From NCBI GenBank assembly GCA_015680685.1, contig MNCI01017882.1, positions 91,299-155,298 on the forward strand: a stretch of DNA of 64,000 nucleotides, written 5' to 3'. Below the pieces are notes generated by a model. That model had not been told where the DNA came from, did not search any database, and saw only the letters and a list, made by a program, of their open reading frames with translations. Shown piece by piece: positions 53,862 to 64,000 of this stretch (positions within the stretch are counted from its first letter, which is position 1; each line of letters opens with the position of its first letter). A program made the translations under genes and the position numbers. Origin of the DNA: Gnetum montanum (taxonomy: Eukaryota; Streptophyta; Gnetopsida; Gnetales; Gnetaceae).

Positions 53862-55718
53862 TACCCCCATGATTGAATGAAAACTTGTCATTGAGTTCCT
53901 TACAAAATATTGGGAAGGTATGGAATTATTGACTTGAATGATACTAATGGTGAATGGGGTGACATGTGAACGGATCATCATTATAATACATGGCAAACTT
54001 AGTGTTCATGACAACAAGAGTGAACACTATACACATTTAACATCCAGCCTTATTTGGTAGCTGAGAGAGAAGAGAGAAGAGAGAGAGAGAAAAGAAGAAG
54101 TTTGCTACTGCCAACGCCAAGATTGCGCCTTTCGTTGTNNNNNNNNNNNNNNNNNNNNNNNNNNNNNNNNNNNNNNNNNNNNNNNNNNNNNNNNNNNNNN
54201 NNNNNNNNNNNNNNNNNNNNNNNNNNNNNNNNNNNNNNNNNNNNNNNNNNNNNNNNNNNNNNNNNNNNNNNNNNNNNNNNNNNNNNNNNNNNNNNNNNNN
54301 NNNNNNNNNNNNNNNNNNNNNNNNNNNNNNNNNNNNNNNNNNNNNNNNNNNNNNNNNNNNNNNNNNNNNNNNNNNNNNNNNNNNNNNNNNNNNNNNNNNN
54401 NNNNNNNNNNNNNNNNNNNNNNNNNNNNNNNNNNNNNNNNNNNNNNNNNNNNNNNNNNNNNNNNNNNNNNNNNNNNNNNNNNNNNNNNNNNNNNNNNNNN
54501 NNNNNNNNNNNNNNNNNNNNNNNNNNNNNNNNNNNNNNNNNNNNNNNNNNNNNNNNNNNNNNNNNNNNNNNNNNNNNNNNNNNNNNNNNNNNNNNNNNNN
54601 NNNNNNNNNNNNNNNNNNNNNNNNNNNNNNNNNNNNNNNNNNNNNNNNNNNNNNNNNNNNNNNNNNNNNNNNNNNNNNNNNNNNNNNNNNNNNNNNNNNT
54701 TGTTCATCCATAAGTGCGTCATCAATCTCATTCCTTGCATAACTGCTTCAGCACCAGTCCATTTCAAGTGTTTCCTCCAGATCCAATCCGTTGTTGTATG
54801 ATTGCCATCTGCACACACAACACAGTTTGATATTAGCAAGGATAAATGAATCATAATGTACTTAATACCTTGCCTCAGTGTAAGGTCCATTGGCTGAGTT
54901 GTGATATGGCTAATGTGGATCTGGAGATATAATACTGGTGACTACCCGAGGTGTAGGGGTTAAGAGAAAAAAAATCGAAAAAATTGGACCAGGACCCCCA
55001 TGATTGAGAGCAAACCTCCGGTAGCAATAGAATGGAAAAAGATAAGGAATAAGAAAGATGGAGAAAAAGAAACAACGACCACACCAATAAAATGGATGTC
55101 AAAGATGGAAATGAACAAAATAAATGGTGATTGCGGAAAAGTTTAAGAGAAAGAAATTAACAGATGCACCAAATAGGAATGTTAGTGGGTCCTCCCCAAA
55201 GTAGGCTCATGTCCATAATGCCTTGACAATCCCACATTCAAAGAGTCCATAGGCTCTAGAAATGTCATTTGGAAGCAAGAGTTAAAGTCTTAACCACAAG
55301 AGTTTACCAAAAAGAAAACAATGCATCCACCAAAATATGGACTATTGATACAACCGAAAATGAGGTGAAAAATGGAGAAAGAAGGATGAAGAGAAGAGGA
55401 TGGAATGGAGTCTCAAGAACAAGGTGATGTACAGTTCCTTGTGTAATAATGGTTAATGTGACTTAGTAGATCTCATTCCAAATCCAGCCTCAGACAAACC
55501 ACATTCAATGACTTCGCATTAATACATTTGGCCAATCCATCCACCTAAAGTAACATGAATGCCTCCGTCAAAGAGTCACCATCGTTCCAACGAAACGAAA
55601 GAGGAGAAAGTAGGAAGCTAGAAGGGCCTTAGAGGGACCATGTTTATTTTAGTTCCATAACTAGTGCTTGTAGCCCAAATGATTATTTCGTCTAAGGGGT
55701 GTGCTTTGAATTCTCACT

Positions 55719-55749
<31 letters not shown>

Positions 55750-56320
55750 GTGTTTTGCGTGAGAACCACACCATGCAAAGACTTATTATTTCCTTAGCTT
55801 CCCAATAATGGGGTAGCGTCGAAATGGTAAGAAAACTCAAGAAGAAAACATCCAAGCACCAAAGAGAATGGCCAACAAAAATGCATTAAGTCCCCTTGAA
55901 GTCACACATTTTTCAGTCCTTGAGTCTTTCCTTAGTTTGAGAAATGCCTAGTCACCGATTCGTTGATAGTTCTTATTATTTATTTTAAAGAAAGGGATTG
56001 TACAGTTCCAAGCCAAGAGATACCATAGATAATCATGGATGCATGGATGACATGGACTCATTGCCTGTTATATCACAAGAACCATACCTTAGTATCAACA
56101 TCATAACTTAAAAGTAAAAACCAAACATTAGTAATCAATAGAATACAGTTCATGCCATCATCAGGAGCACTTATTAGGTGACGAATTAAACAAAATAAAT
56201 AGACACACAAGAAATGAAAGAGAACAAATGATGTTGCAAAACAAAAACGAGAAAAGTTAAAGAAATTTGTAAAACAAAAATGTGTAAAAAAAAAACTTAA
56301 AAAGAAACTGAGGGTCTCAA
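53862..56320 (-). other. 3' non-coding region of element Y
   Basis: Homologous to 26816-28744 in element A. It contains a GA-rich tract (54063-54090), the N gap, a polypurine-like motif at 54991-55010 (minus CTCTCAATCATGGGGGTCCT), the conserved AGTGGGTCCTCCCCAAAG at 55184-55201, a poly-T run at 55722-55750 and A-rich sequence near 56220-56300. No domain recognised, and no accessory ORF of the X/W type. Confidence 0.6.
54139..54699. other. Assembly gap (561 N)
   Basis: The flanks CCTTTCGTTGT and TTGTTCATCCATAAG align in element A (27079-27105) with essentially no bases between them, so the real gap is probably near zero. Confidence 0.95.
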
Positions 56321-56324
56321 TTGA

Positions 56325-57210
56325 TTAGCATAGGTGGCCATCTCCCCCATGACTGAGTTGAAAGGGATGGATTCGAAATAATGAGCGAGGTCGTTCTCTC
56401 TTAGATATGCTATGTGCATAGATCATTCTAGGTTCATGATAAGGGTTGGTCGGTTGCACATAGACTAATATTCTCCTATCGGAGTACTCATTTGGATTTT
56501 CTAAGAGTTTCCAACTTCCCTCGATTGGTGGTTTTAGATTAAGGGTTGGAAGTTGGTGACACTTTTGCTCCAGTGCATCTATGCTTTCGACGTGGGCACA
56601 TGTTGTTCCCCCAGTTAGTTCCATGCACATTGATGAGTTACTCTCTTGATTAGCTATCAACCACTGGGTGTTTTCTTGTTGTGTGGTTGCTACATACAAG
56701 CACTTTTGTATGCTAACTTCTTGGGCACACTGGTTGCATGTAGGAAATGCTGAACATTCATGTACGCCATCACCCTCTATATCACTGTATGTGATGCATG
56801 GAACCTTCTTCTTCTCAATCTTCCCATAAGTGTTTTCCTTAGATATTTCTAGGGAAAAATCGTAGATTCCTAGGCATGCGTTTATAGTGCTTAGCCATGC
56901 CCTTCCCATTATTATTAGGAAGTCCCATTTGTCATTGTTTACTTGGATCACTAGGAAATCAGCTGGGTATGACCAACCACATACAGTGGTAACGATGTCC
57001 TCAACTAGTCCCAAGGGAACAATGATGGACTAGTCAACCAGTTCTAAGTGAATATTACTCTTCTTTAATGGAGGGAGGTTCCAGGATTTATACATTTCTT
57101 GTGATATTAAGTTAACTCCGGAACCTGAGTCAAGAAGAGCTTTACGTGGTTCATTCCCAGCAACTTGGAGGTAGATTAAGGGACTTCCAGGATCAAAGAA
57201 TTTTCTGGGA
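56325..57210 (-). pseudogene. Protease fused in frame to the integrase tail (element Y)
   Basis: Retropepsin: KALLDSGSGVNLIS near 57.13 kb keeps the catalytic Asp-Ser-Gly, and FLIIMGRAWLSTINA near 56.9 kb closes the domain. One TAG (about 57031) separates the two. From 57014 the frame is open for 229 codons: the linker (CHQLPTLNLK) runs straight into RILVYVQPTNPYHEPRMIY and SLFRIHPFQLSHGGDGHLC, which is the C-terminal tail of integrase as in A (28.9-28.77 kb) and W. RT, RNase H and the integrase core have been removed by one in-frame deletion. The protease could still cut Gag if the TAG is read through or is recent. Confidence 0.8.
56341..56356 (-). promoter_or_regulatory. Polypurine-tract-like motif at the integrase tail of Y
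   Basis: The minus strand reads CTCAGTCATGGGGGAGA, encoding LSHGGD, 16-20 bases before the stop. It was kept although the rest of integrase was deleted. Confidence 0.5.
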
Positions 57211-57479
57211 AGGTGGCCTTCCTTGATCTAGTCAGTGATGTTATGTGTTAACATAACCATATGCGTTAAGCTCTATTATTGGTTTGAAGGGAGCTCCGAA
57301 GCCTTATTTGATGGAGGAACGTTTGGAGGCTCAATCGCTTGTGGTTGTGAGAGCTTGTTTGGACTGTTGGTTTTGAAGAAAGGTCTTCTCCTTGTAAGGC
57401 TATCAGAACTAGCGATGGGTTGAAGGTTTATAGCTCTCATAGCATTGCGCTTCTGCGGTTGAGTGGGGAGTTCCCCTTG

Positions 57480-58880
57480 CATCGTTGGAGCAGGTGGTAG
57501 TGGAGCTATCGGTGTAAGAGTTGCGGTTGGGTTCGGAGGATGGTATGGATGTGGTGTGTCTCTTCTAGGAGAAGGAGTCCTATAGTACTCCTAAGCTTGG
57601 TAGTGATGTTGTGGGGTAGCGTGACCAACAGTGTCACTTGGAGAGATTGGCTACTGCATGTAGTAGCCATACAGATCTGGTTGCCGGTAAGGGTATTGTT
57701 GCCTTGGCGGTGACATCCCCCATGACTGTGGGTATTGCCACTGCTGGTGTTGCTCAATAGGTTGTGGTGGAGTTCCACTTGGATAATATGTTAAGTGGTT
57801 GGTGGAACTGCCTCGGTTACCTTGGGGATAAGGTAATCTTCGGAGTGCTTGCCATTTGTTAAGTCGTGGGTTAAGTGCATACACCCCAGACTCTTGCAAA
57901 TGTGAGATTACTAGGCAACATCCCTTAGGATGGTCATATTGGAATATCTCACATCTGTTGTGATTTTCTGTATCTGAATCTGTAACCTCTTCAGTGATAG
58001 TCATTTTACCCTTACCTTTGTTATGTGCATGGTCCAAATCCCTCTTCTTCTTTTTATCATAGTCACTACTTCGCTCCTTAGACTGCTCTATGATTTTTAA
58101 AATGATTTCAAATCTACTATCTAAGTAGTCCCACATCTGATCTACCTTAGCCGACACTTCTGTTGTTAATTTTTGAAGCGGCAAGGTTTTTCTATTTACC
58201 AACTCTTTGAGTGGTAACTCATCCTCCTCCTCACAGAATCTTACTCCCCTTTTTTGGAGGGAAGGATTGCGATTGTACTCTTCTGCACTTTCTCTCTTAC
58301 GTAGCTCTCCTTCTTCCTTAGCTACTTGTTCCAACAATCTATGAACCTCATGGGACCTAAGCTCTGATAATCTCCCTTGGGCATATGTTCCAAGGGTTCT
58401 CCTGCTTTCATGCCTAAGCCCATCTACGAGATGGCGTAGTTGATCTCGTTGTGCATAACCATGGCCCGGGGAACGATGTAGCAATGTATAATATTGGCCC
58501 ATGGCAACATCCAAGGGTTCATGATTACCCTGCTTCCATCTTTGGATTTTCTTTCATAGGTTGGACACTTGGGATTACATTTGATATTTATCATTAAACA
58601 GTTCTAGCATCGTACTCCACCTTTGAATAGATTCCAGTTCTAAGGACCGGTACCAGCTTTCCGCTTCTTTTATGAGTGTCCTTGGGAACAACTTTAATTT
58701 TTGCCACTTGTTCTCAATGTTCTGCAAGGCACATGCATCATGAAATGCCTGTAAGTGGTTCTGAGATCAGCGTTGTATCCCCCCTCAAAATTTAGAATAT
58801 TATTCATGTCTAGTCTCTTGATCCTACTATCTTTTTGGTGCCTTGTAGGTATTCTAACGACCTCCATAATGTCTACCATG
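57480..58880 (-). pseudogene. gag: gag core and tail of element Y
   Basis: From 58880: LDMNNILNFEGGYNADL (Gag core start), a frameshift near 58755, KLFPRTLIKEAESWYRSLE, a stop near 58550, then an open stretch of 287 codons (58514-57651). The latter holds the helical MDVAMGQYYTLLHRSPGHG, a long charged coiled-coil-like part, the altered knuckle CEIFQYDHPKGCC and a proline/glutamine/tyrosine tail. In the knuckle the second Cys is Phe. The frame then shifts into MELHHNLLSNTSS-type sequence to about 57506. The long open part suggests a fairly young element. Confidence 0.75.
57712..57729 (-). promoter_or_regulatory. Polypurine-tract-like motif inside gag of Y
   Basis: The minus strand reads ACAGTCATGGGGGATGTC, encoding PQSWGMSPP in the gag frame. 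The same site occurs in X and B. Confidence 0.45.
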
Positions 58881-59173
58881 CTTCAGGTTGCAAGTAGGGG
58901 TTCTTCATGGTCATTTCTCTCATAGCGTTTGTGATGTCTACGTAGTTCCCTACTTTCCCTTCTTCCATGTCATGATTCTGTAGAATGCCCTCGTCCTCGC
59001 TCTCGACTCTCTCGTCAAGGTTTCTCACTTTGCTTACCCTTATCCTCATGGTTAGGTTCCTTATGACTGTGTCTTGATGTTGAAGGAGAGGGTGAATGTG
59101 ACGATGAAGGTGAGGAAGAAGGAGAACCATTGCCCTGACGATGTTTCCTACCTTCTCTTCGATGATCTCGACC

Positions 59174-59791
59174 TCAATCGTGATGACGATCAGAATGCCT
59201 ACCCTTGTCTTGTGTTTGTGTTCCCTCGTTGGACACTTGGTGTTCTTGGGGATCAGAACCAGGGTTGTGAATTGTGGAGTGAAGGTTCTGATACACCACC
59301 TCCTCACTATCGTTAGGAGGGGGAACATCATTTTGTGGAGAACTTATTGAAATAGGTTCACCACCCTCAATTTCGCTTAAGATAGGTGGAGCGTTACGGG
59401 GTCCTTTACCCTTCAACGATGTATGATAACTCTCCTGCCGCAAGTCTTGTTGATGTTGTGCTTTTGTGGGATGGTAGTCCCTTGTGTCATAATCACATGC
59501 AACGTACTCTACATATAACTGTGACATGCCGATTCGTGAAAGGGCACGAAGGAGCATGTTGGGGGTGGCTATGTCTGGAGGCAACACTATGTTACCCTCC
59601 AAGTCTCTCCAACGCATTTGTTCATCTTGATGGAAAATAAAGGTAAAGTCGGGTATATGCTCATCATGATGAATATATACCACACGGAATTGTTGAGGAA
59701 CTGGGGGATTTTGGTTATGTGTGTTGTGCCGTCGACTGTCTCTAGTGTTGGTCCTAGGCGGTGAAGTGCTTTTGTGTGGAGAAGAAGACAT
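59174..59791 (-). CDS. gag: Gag N-terminal segment of element Y, open
   Basis: 205 codons starting MSSSPHKSTSPPRTNTRD at 59791, the first ATG frame after the PBS. It has a serine/proline/arginine-rich start, then the segment VYIHHDEHIPDFTFIFHQDE..DLEGNIVLPPDI shared with element C, then a hydrophilic, glutamine/aspartate-rich part. It runs out at 59174, and the neighbouring minus frame (59331-58873) carries the continuation, so a frameshift separates it from the core. Probably the matrix-like N-terminus of Gag. Confidence 0.6.
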   Translation of the reverse strand: MSSSPHKSTSPPRTNTRDSRRHNTHNQNPPVPQQFRVVYIHHDEHIPDFTFIFHQDEQMRWRDLEGNIVLPPDIATPNMLLRALSRIGMSQLYVEYVACDYDTRDYHPTKAQHQQDLRQESYHTSLKGKGPRNAPPILSEIEGGEPISISSPQNDVPPPNDSEEVVYQNLHSTIHNPGSDPQEHQVSNEGTQTQDKGRHSDRHHD

Positions 59792-59940
59792 TTTTGTCTT
59801 ATTCAGTGTGCTGTTTGTTGTTATCTTTTATATATATATATATATATCTTTTTTTTCTTTTGATCAACCCTAAGGGTTTGTTTTAGCTCCCAACGATGTA
59901 AATGATTTCCTATGTTCTACGTAGCGCACAAACAACTAAG

Positions 59941-59958
59941 TCCTCGGCAATGGCGCCA
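59941..59958 (-). other. Primer-binding site of element Y, tRNA-Asp type
   Basis: The minus strand reads TGGCGCCATTGCCGAGGA, 16 of 18 bases identical to the tRNA-Asp complement. One base separates it from the LTR at 59960. Confidence 0.88.
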
Positions 59959-59959
59959 A

Positions 59960-60712
59960 TGATGAGTGGTGAGGTACCCCTACACTCAACCATACGAATA
60001 TGAGCGTCTCATGCGCGATCCGGTCGAACTCCAAGGACTAAGTGCTTACGCAGTCTAATGGAACACTTAAGGTTAATAAATCGTTGTCTTCCCAGACTTA
60101 CTTGTATTATCACGGTTGTATGGTTTAGTAAGTTTGAGGTGTATGATTTTTATGTCTTTTATCTTTTTAACTCCAATGCTAATGGGAAAAGGGTGAAGAG
60201 ACTAAGTGACTAACTTTCATTAACTAAGTTCTAATTATCCTAGCACCAGTATCCGTTCCCACTTACCGTACACATCCCGAACCAACGTAACGCTGCTAGG
60301 ATTACCAAACGCTATTCGTTACTGGGTTACCAAGCGTTATACACGTGCTCGAAGTGGTCGTACTGAATGCACTTAACTAGGGGAGTTAAGGGTTGAGAGA
60401 GATTAATTATCTAAGAAAGCATTTAAACATTTAACAGTAATTAAATCCTATTTAGCTTAGTCCACATGCTGCAAGGTTTATCAGAAAGTTCGTCTTTATT
60501 GCCGTACACAAATGTGTGGTCAGGTACAATTTGCTCGAATAAAGATCCATTCACTTTGAGACTCCTACTGTGGGCCACATGGAAATTATTCTAACTTTGG
60601 AATGGTAAAACTGCTATAGTTTGGCTAAGGGTCTAGATCTAGATGAGGAAACAAGGGAAAGCCACCTCTTATTTATAAAACTGGCGACGGGCTGCAATAT
60701 CACGGCTCATCA
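59960..60712 (-). repeat. 5' LTR of element Y
   Basis: 753 bp. TATAAAT lies in reverse at 60671-60677 and GGCAATAAAGACG in reverse near 60495. Only one palindrome core (CAATATCACG, 60694-60703) remains before CTCATCA, against six in the 3' LTR. Confidence 0.92.
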
Positions 60713-60717
60713 ATAAG
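60713..60717. other. Target-site duplication, right
   Basis: ATAAG, identical to 53024-53028, showing that element Y and its two LTRs form one insertion. Confidence 0.9.
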
Positions 60718-62660
60718 ATTACACTAATATTATTAGAATGTTGTGAAATAGATTTCTTTAGAAGAAATTGAAAAATTTTTAGTGTATAACTATTCAAGAT
60801 ATTAGTGCCAGTTTTAGGGAATTATATAGTATTTAAGTTACAAGAAAAGACATGAAAAGAAAAAATGATTGAAGATGATTTGACTAAATTGCAAATAAAC
60901 AGAGATCTAGTCTTTCATAGAGGTGAATGATAAAAAAGAATTGATGTAGGTGACCTCATTTTGTAGGAATAAGGCTAAGATGATGATAATGAAGCGTTCA
61001 AGTTACAGGAATATTGAACACATCTATTGTACTTAGGATTTATTCCTACTAGTATATTTTGCACAACTTAATTTGTTGACAGATCTTTTATGTCTATATA
61101 GATGCAATGGATTTTTAGTTTCAATTTCAACTTCAATATTATATTATAAGGTTGAGAAACATGTAAAAATTTAATATGTATTAATACTATTTTATACATC
61201 TTCGAAATATGCTTCAATCATACCATCATTGAAGTAACATAGTTAACTTAGACATTGGAACAAATCATATTTCCTACTTTAATTTTTATTTATTTCGAGA
61301 AAATACAAAAATTTTAGTTTATGTATTTGTTGTCATTTTTCCAACCATTTTCGGTCTTTTTATTGATGAATTACAGGATTGATTGTGTAAAGGTTATAAG
61401 TATGCTATCAAAATATGATCTTGGGAAATAAATCTACTTTTGTATATAGATAATGCCACATTTATTCTACATTGAAGTTAGATATGCAAATATTTTGAAA
61501 GTTTTAGAAAGTCATTTGATTTGAAAGTCAATGGGGAGAAACTTAAAAGGATGATATGAAGTATGAGAAATATAAGTTACTATTTTAGTTTTGGATTTGC
61601 TTGTTGGAGCTATTGTAGCAAAAGCCTTGAATTATTCAAGTTTGGAATTCTTTACATTTTTCAAAAATATTCATCAATAGATAAATTAATCCTCATAAAA
61701 AATTAGAGGATAGAATTGGATTGTTTTTTTTATGAAATTATTGATTGTGGTGATAAAATTGACGATATTGTTAATGAAACTAGTTATAAGTTTTGAGAAT
61801 GGCGATAAAGTGATAAGATGGTGGTAAAATTATTTATTACATATCATTAATTATAAAAAAATATCATCAATTCATCAAAATAATTAAGTAATCTTCTTCA
61901 TCAAGAGATTTCATTGTACAAAGGGAGAGGAAGTACCACATACTTATATAAATGATTACAGATTATGATTAAGGATCATTGTACATAATTTGCACCTAAG
62001 TTTATACTGCCCATTTGTTTAATAAAATGCATTTTTCAAGTGTATTTGAGGCCATTTTCAAGTACATCCACCTATTAAATATTTTATTTAACTTTCAGAT
62101 AAAGGATTACTTTTGGGCATCCACACCTATTATTCTTCAATTTATTGATTGGAAAAACATTAAAAAATCATCCTAAGATTTTTGCCTTAGTTTTCAAAAA
62201 TTATTTATTATTGGAGCACTTTTCATGCACACTAGTTCCTAAAATCGATAATCTCAAAATTATGAGCTCCTTTAGATAGTTATGTCTCCACTATGTAAAC
62301 AATTATAGATGGGATAAATGTGTTTAAGATCAAATATTTGGAGGAATTAAAGCTCTCTATGTACTGAAAAAAAATGTAAGGCATTTGGAATATGAACTTG
62401 GAAAGTTAGAAAACAAATTTCAGACTATTATTTATCCTATTGTAATGTATAGGTGTACAATGTGAGGCCATGTCTTAGTGCAAAAAACTAGCAGGCTATT
62501 TGAAAGTGTTCAAAAAAATTGTTTATTAGATGAATTGAAGGTTTAGGCTCAAATGCCATATCCGATGTTGCTTTTTGAATATGATCTATATCAATGGACA
62601 TTGAAGGTTTTTGCAAAGTTATTACTTATGTTCAAAACCTTGCAAAAGTAGAACAACCAA
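60718..62660 (+). pseudogene. LINE remnants, continuation and second copy
   Basis: The first part continues the LINE interrupted at 53029. From about 61320 to 61560 another RT fragment appears (FIDELQDWLCKGYKYAIKI, then FDLKVNGEKLKRMI). At 62395-62660 a fragment equivalent to the 52450-52560 segment follows (ENKFQTIIYPIVMYRCTM). Because that segment also occurs before Y, at least two LINE copies are present. All are full of stops. Confidence 0.45.
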
Positions 62661-64000
62661 TGTTTTCTATTGCCCTTCAAAGTACAAAAGAATAAGGATG
62701 ATAATTTAGGAAATACAATTGCTCAAGACATACAATATCTCAAAGGAGGAGATGCAAAGTAGACCTAAGCAAATCAAGAAGTATCCTACTTCTCATATCT
62801 GGATTAGATCTTATTATTATATTAGAGCTTATTGTTATGTGGATCAAAAGCCACTAAGGATAACAACCTGTTTGGTCAAAAGTCGAAGGCCTAAGGCCTA
62901 CTATTGGATTTTGAAAGTCATTACCCTTTAAAAGAAATGAAAAAAATAAAACACTTTCTATACACTACCTTTTCTAGGCTCTAACTTCTTTTCTATTCTA
63001 TCACACCATAAAAACAACACTTAACATGAAACATCAGAAACTACACACACATCCCTCACCCCCATCCCTCTCCCACACCCCGCCCTAATCAACTACTTTT
63101 CTAGGTCATATGCTCTCGACTACCTTATATATAAATTAGATACATGTAGTTTTCTTAGTTGTTATATGACTAGATATTCAAAAATATAATATTCTACTAA
63201 AATATTGTATGACTTATTTTTGTTGCACCCAATGGTTGTTAACTATTTTATTGGGTTAGTTTTTGTTTTGCATGAATGTATTGGCTATCCAATAGATCCT
63301 TTGGATCTACATATGTACTAAACTCTCTAGTTCCTAAAGGATCATCACCTAGAGGTTCAATGGTTATCTCACCAAGGTAGGGTCTTGGGAAGGGTGGTGG
63401 ATGGGAAAAAACCTAAATTTCAATAAATTGACAATTTGATTGGTTTTAATGTTTTATGTTAAATAGGTCAACTTATGTTAATGAAATCGAATACATTTAG
63501 TAGTTCAAATATGTGATTTGGGTATTAGTAGATTAATAGCATCAAAGTTAAGAAATTTGTTTATATAGAACAAATTTACTTTCATGGTCATGAAGGGATT
63601 TTTAAAAAATTAAATGGCTTTATTATCATGTTATTATTTCATAAAAATGGTTTATTTGTTTTATTTATCTTTAAATGTTAATGAATTGATTTCAACATTG
63701 CTATATCATTGCTTAGGTAATTTATGTAGATATAAGACTAACTTATTTGTACCTTGTGGTAAGAATCTTGATTTGATAACTCCAAAGTTATAGGTTTGAT
63801 TTTGGTTGGTAATGTTAAGTCATAAAATTTTAATTTGACTATATATTTCAGGGTAACTATTGTTAAAAAAAATGTTTTGGGTTCTAATACCCTCTTCAAA
63901 AATAAAAATAAAAATGGTATCAAGGCTATGATAGGTAGCTCAAGTGGTTATCTCATTATCTTGTTGATGAGTGTTGATTTAAGCAATTGTGTTGATGTTG
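62661..64000. other. AT-rich sequence, no gene recognised
   Basis: An open stretch at 62719-62931 has no recognisable product. Near 63765-63800 a B-box-like TATAGGTTTGATTTTGG and near 63932-63950 an A-box-like TAGCTCAAGTGGTTATCTC suggest tRNA-derived SINE fragments, the latter cut by the window end. Confidence 0.3.

Larger units (their letters stand above)
53029..60712 (-). mobile_element. Element Y: complete gag-protease LTR element lacking RT, RNase H and integrase core
   Basis: Both LTRs, PBS, polypurine tract and a 5-bp target duplication (ATAAG) are present, so this is a single intact insertion into LINE sequence. On the minus strand: 5' LTR (60712-59960), PBS, gag (59791 to about 57480), protease with the integrase tail fused on (about 57210-56325), 3' non-coding (56320-53862, with a 561-N gap) and 3' LTR (53861-53029). 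It lacks the catalytic domains for copying and integration, yet it was mobilised as a unit, so helpers must exist. A hand count gives about 48 substitutions between LTRs over some 730 aligned bases, about 41 of them transitions. Confidence 0.88.

Noticed and set aside
54037-54890. Open frames of more than 200 codons across 54.1-54.7 kb
   Set aside because: They consist of N positions translated as X. No real sequence supports them.

Overview
The window looks like nuclear DNA of a seed plant with a large, repeat-rich genome. A gymnosperm is my best guess, but that is inference. About 85% is transposon sequence in various states of decay. I can name only one host gene with confidence: an intronless histone H2A at 47363-47767, with a recognisable histone promoter element, a TATA box and an unusual 3' stem-loop.

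Most of the rest belongs to one superfamily of Ty3/gypsy LTR retrotransposons, probably Athila/Tat-like. Its members share LTRs that begin TGATGA and end TCATCA, a primer-binding site matching the 3' end of tRNA-Asp, and a CTCGAGGACGAG motif before the polypurine tract. Layout: 1-4116, an older minus-strand gypsy gag-protease relic; 4117-11778, element X (+: LTR, gag, no pol, long accessory ORF); 11780-12835, a non-repeat-looking stretch; 12837-16079, a perfect 1,273-bp inverted duplication bounded by single Ns (probably an assembly artefact) around an LTR fragment; 17284-23.2 kb, element C (-: gag-PR-RT-RNase H); 23.2-26.17 kb, LINE-type remnants with a truncated LTR; 26175-31888, element A (-: PR-RT-RNaseH-INT), interrupted by element B (31889-36672, -: gag plus a shortened accessory ORF); 36673-43151, element W (+: integrase tail, long accessory ORF, 3' LTR); 43152-45572, element 2 (+, 3' part only); 45573-46350, a LINE fragment; 46.8-49.3 kb, the H2A island; 49.3-53.02 kb, AT-rich repeats and LINE remnants; 53029-60712, element Y (-), complete with both LTRs and a 5-bp target duplication ATAAG; 60718-62.7 kb, continuation of the LINE remnants; then AT-rich sequence to the end.

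The most interesting material is the modular biology of this retroelement family. Some members carry gag and an accessory ORF but no pol. One (Y) carries gag and a protease fused in frame to the last residues of integrase. Others carry pol. The accessory ORF (two long divergent copies, about 900 codons) has a basic start, a conserved globular domain and a long coiled coil. It sits behind its own LTR-like promoter and a splice-acceptor-like site. LTR promoters carry arrays of GATATC palindromes spaced 14 bp apart, and a TCAGTCATGGGGG tract identical in type to the polypurine tract recurs inside gag, at the end of integrase and in the 3' non-coding part. All assignments were made by reading the sequence; no database search was run.
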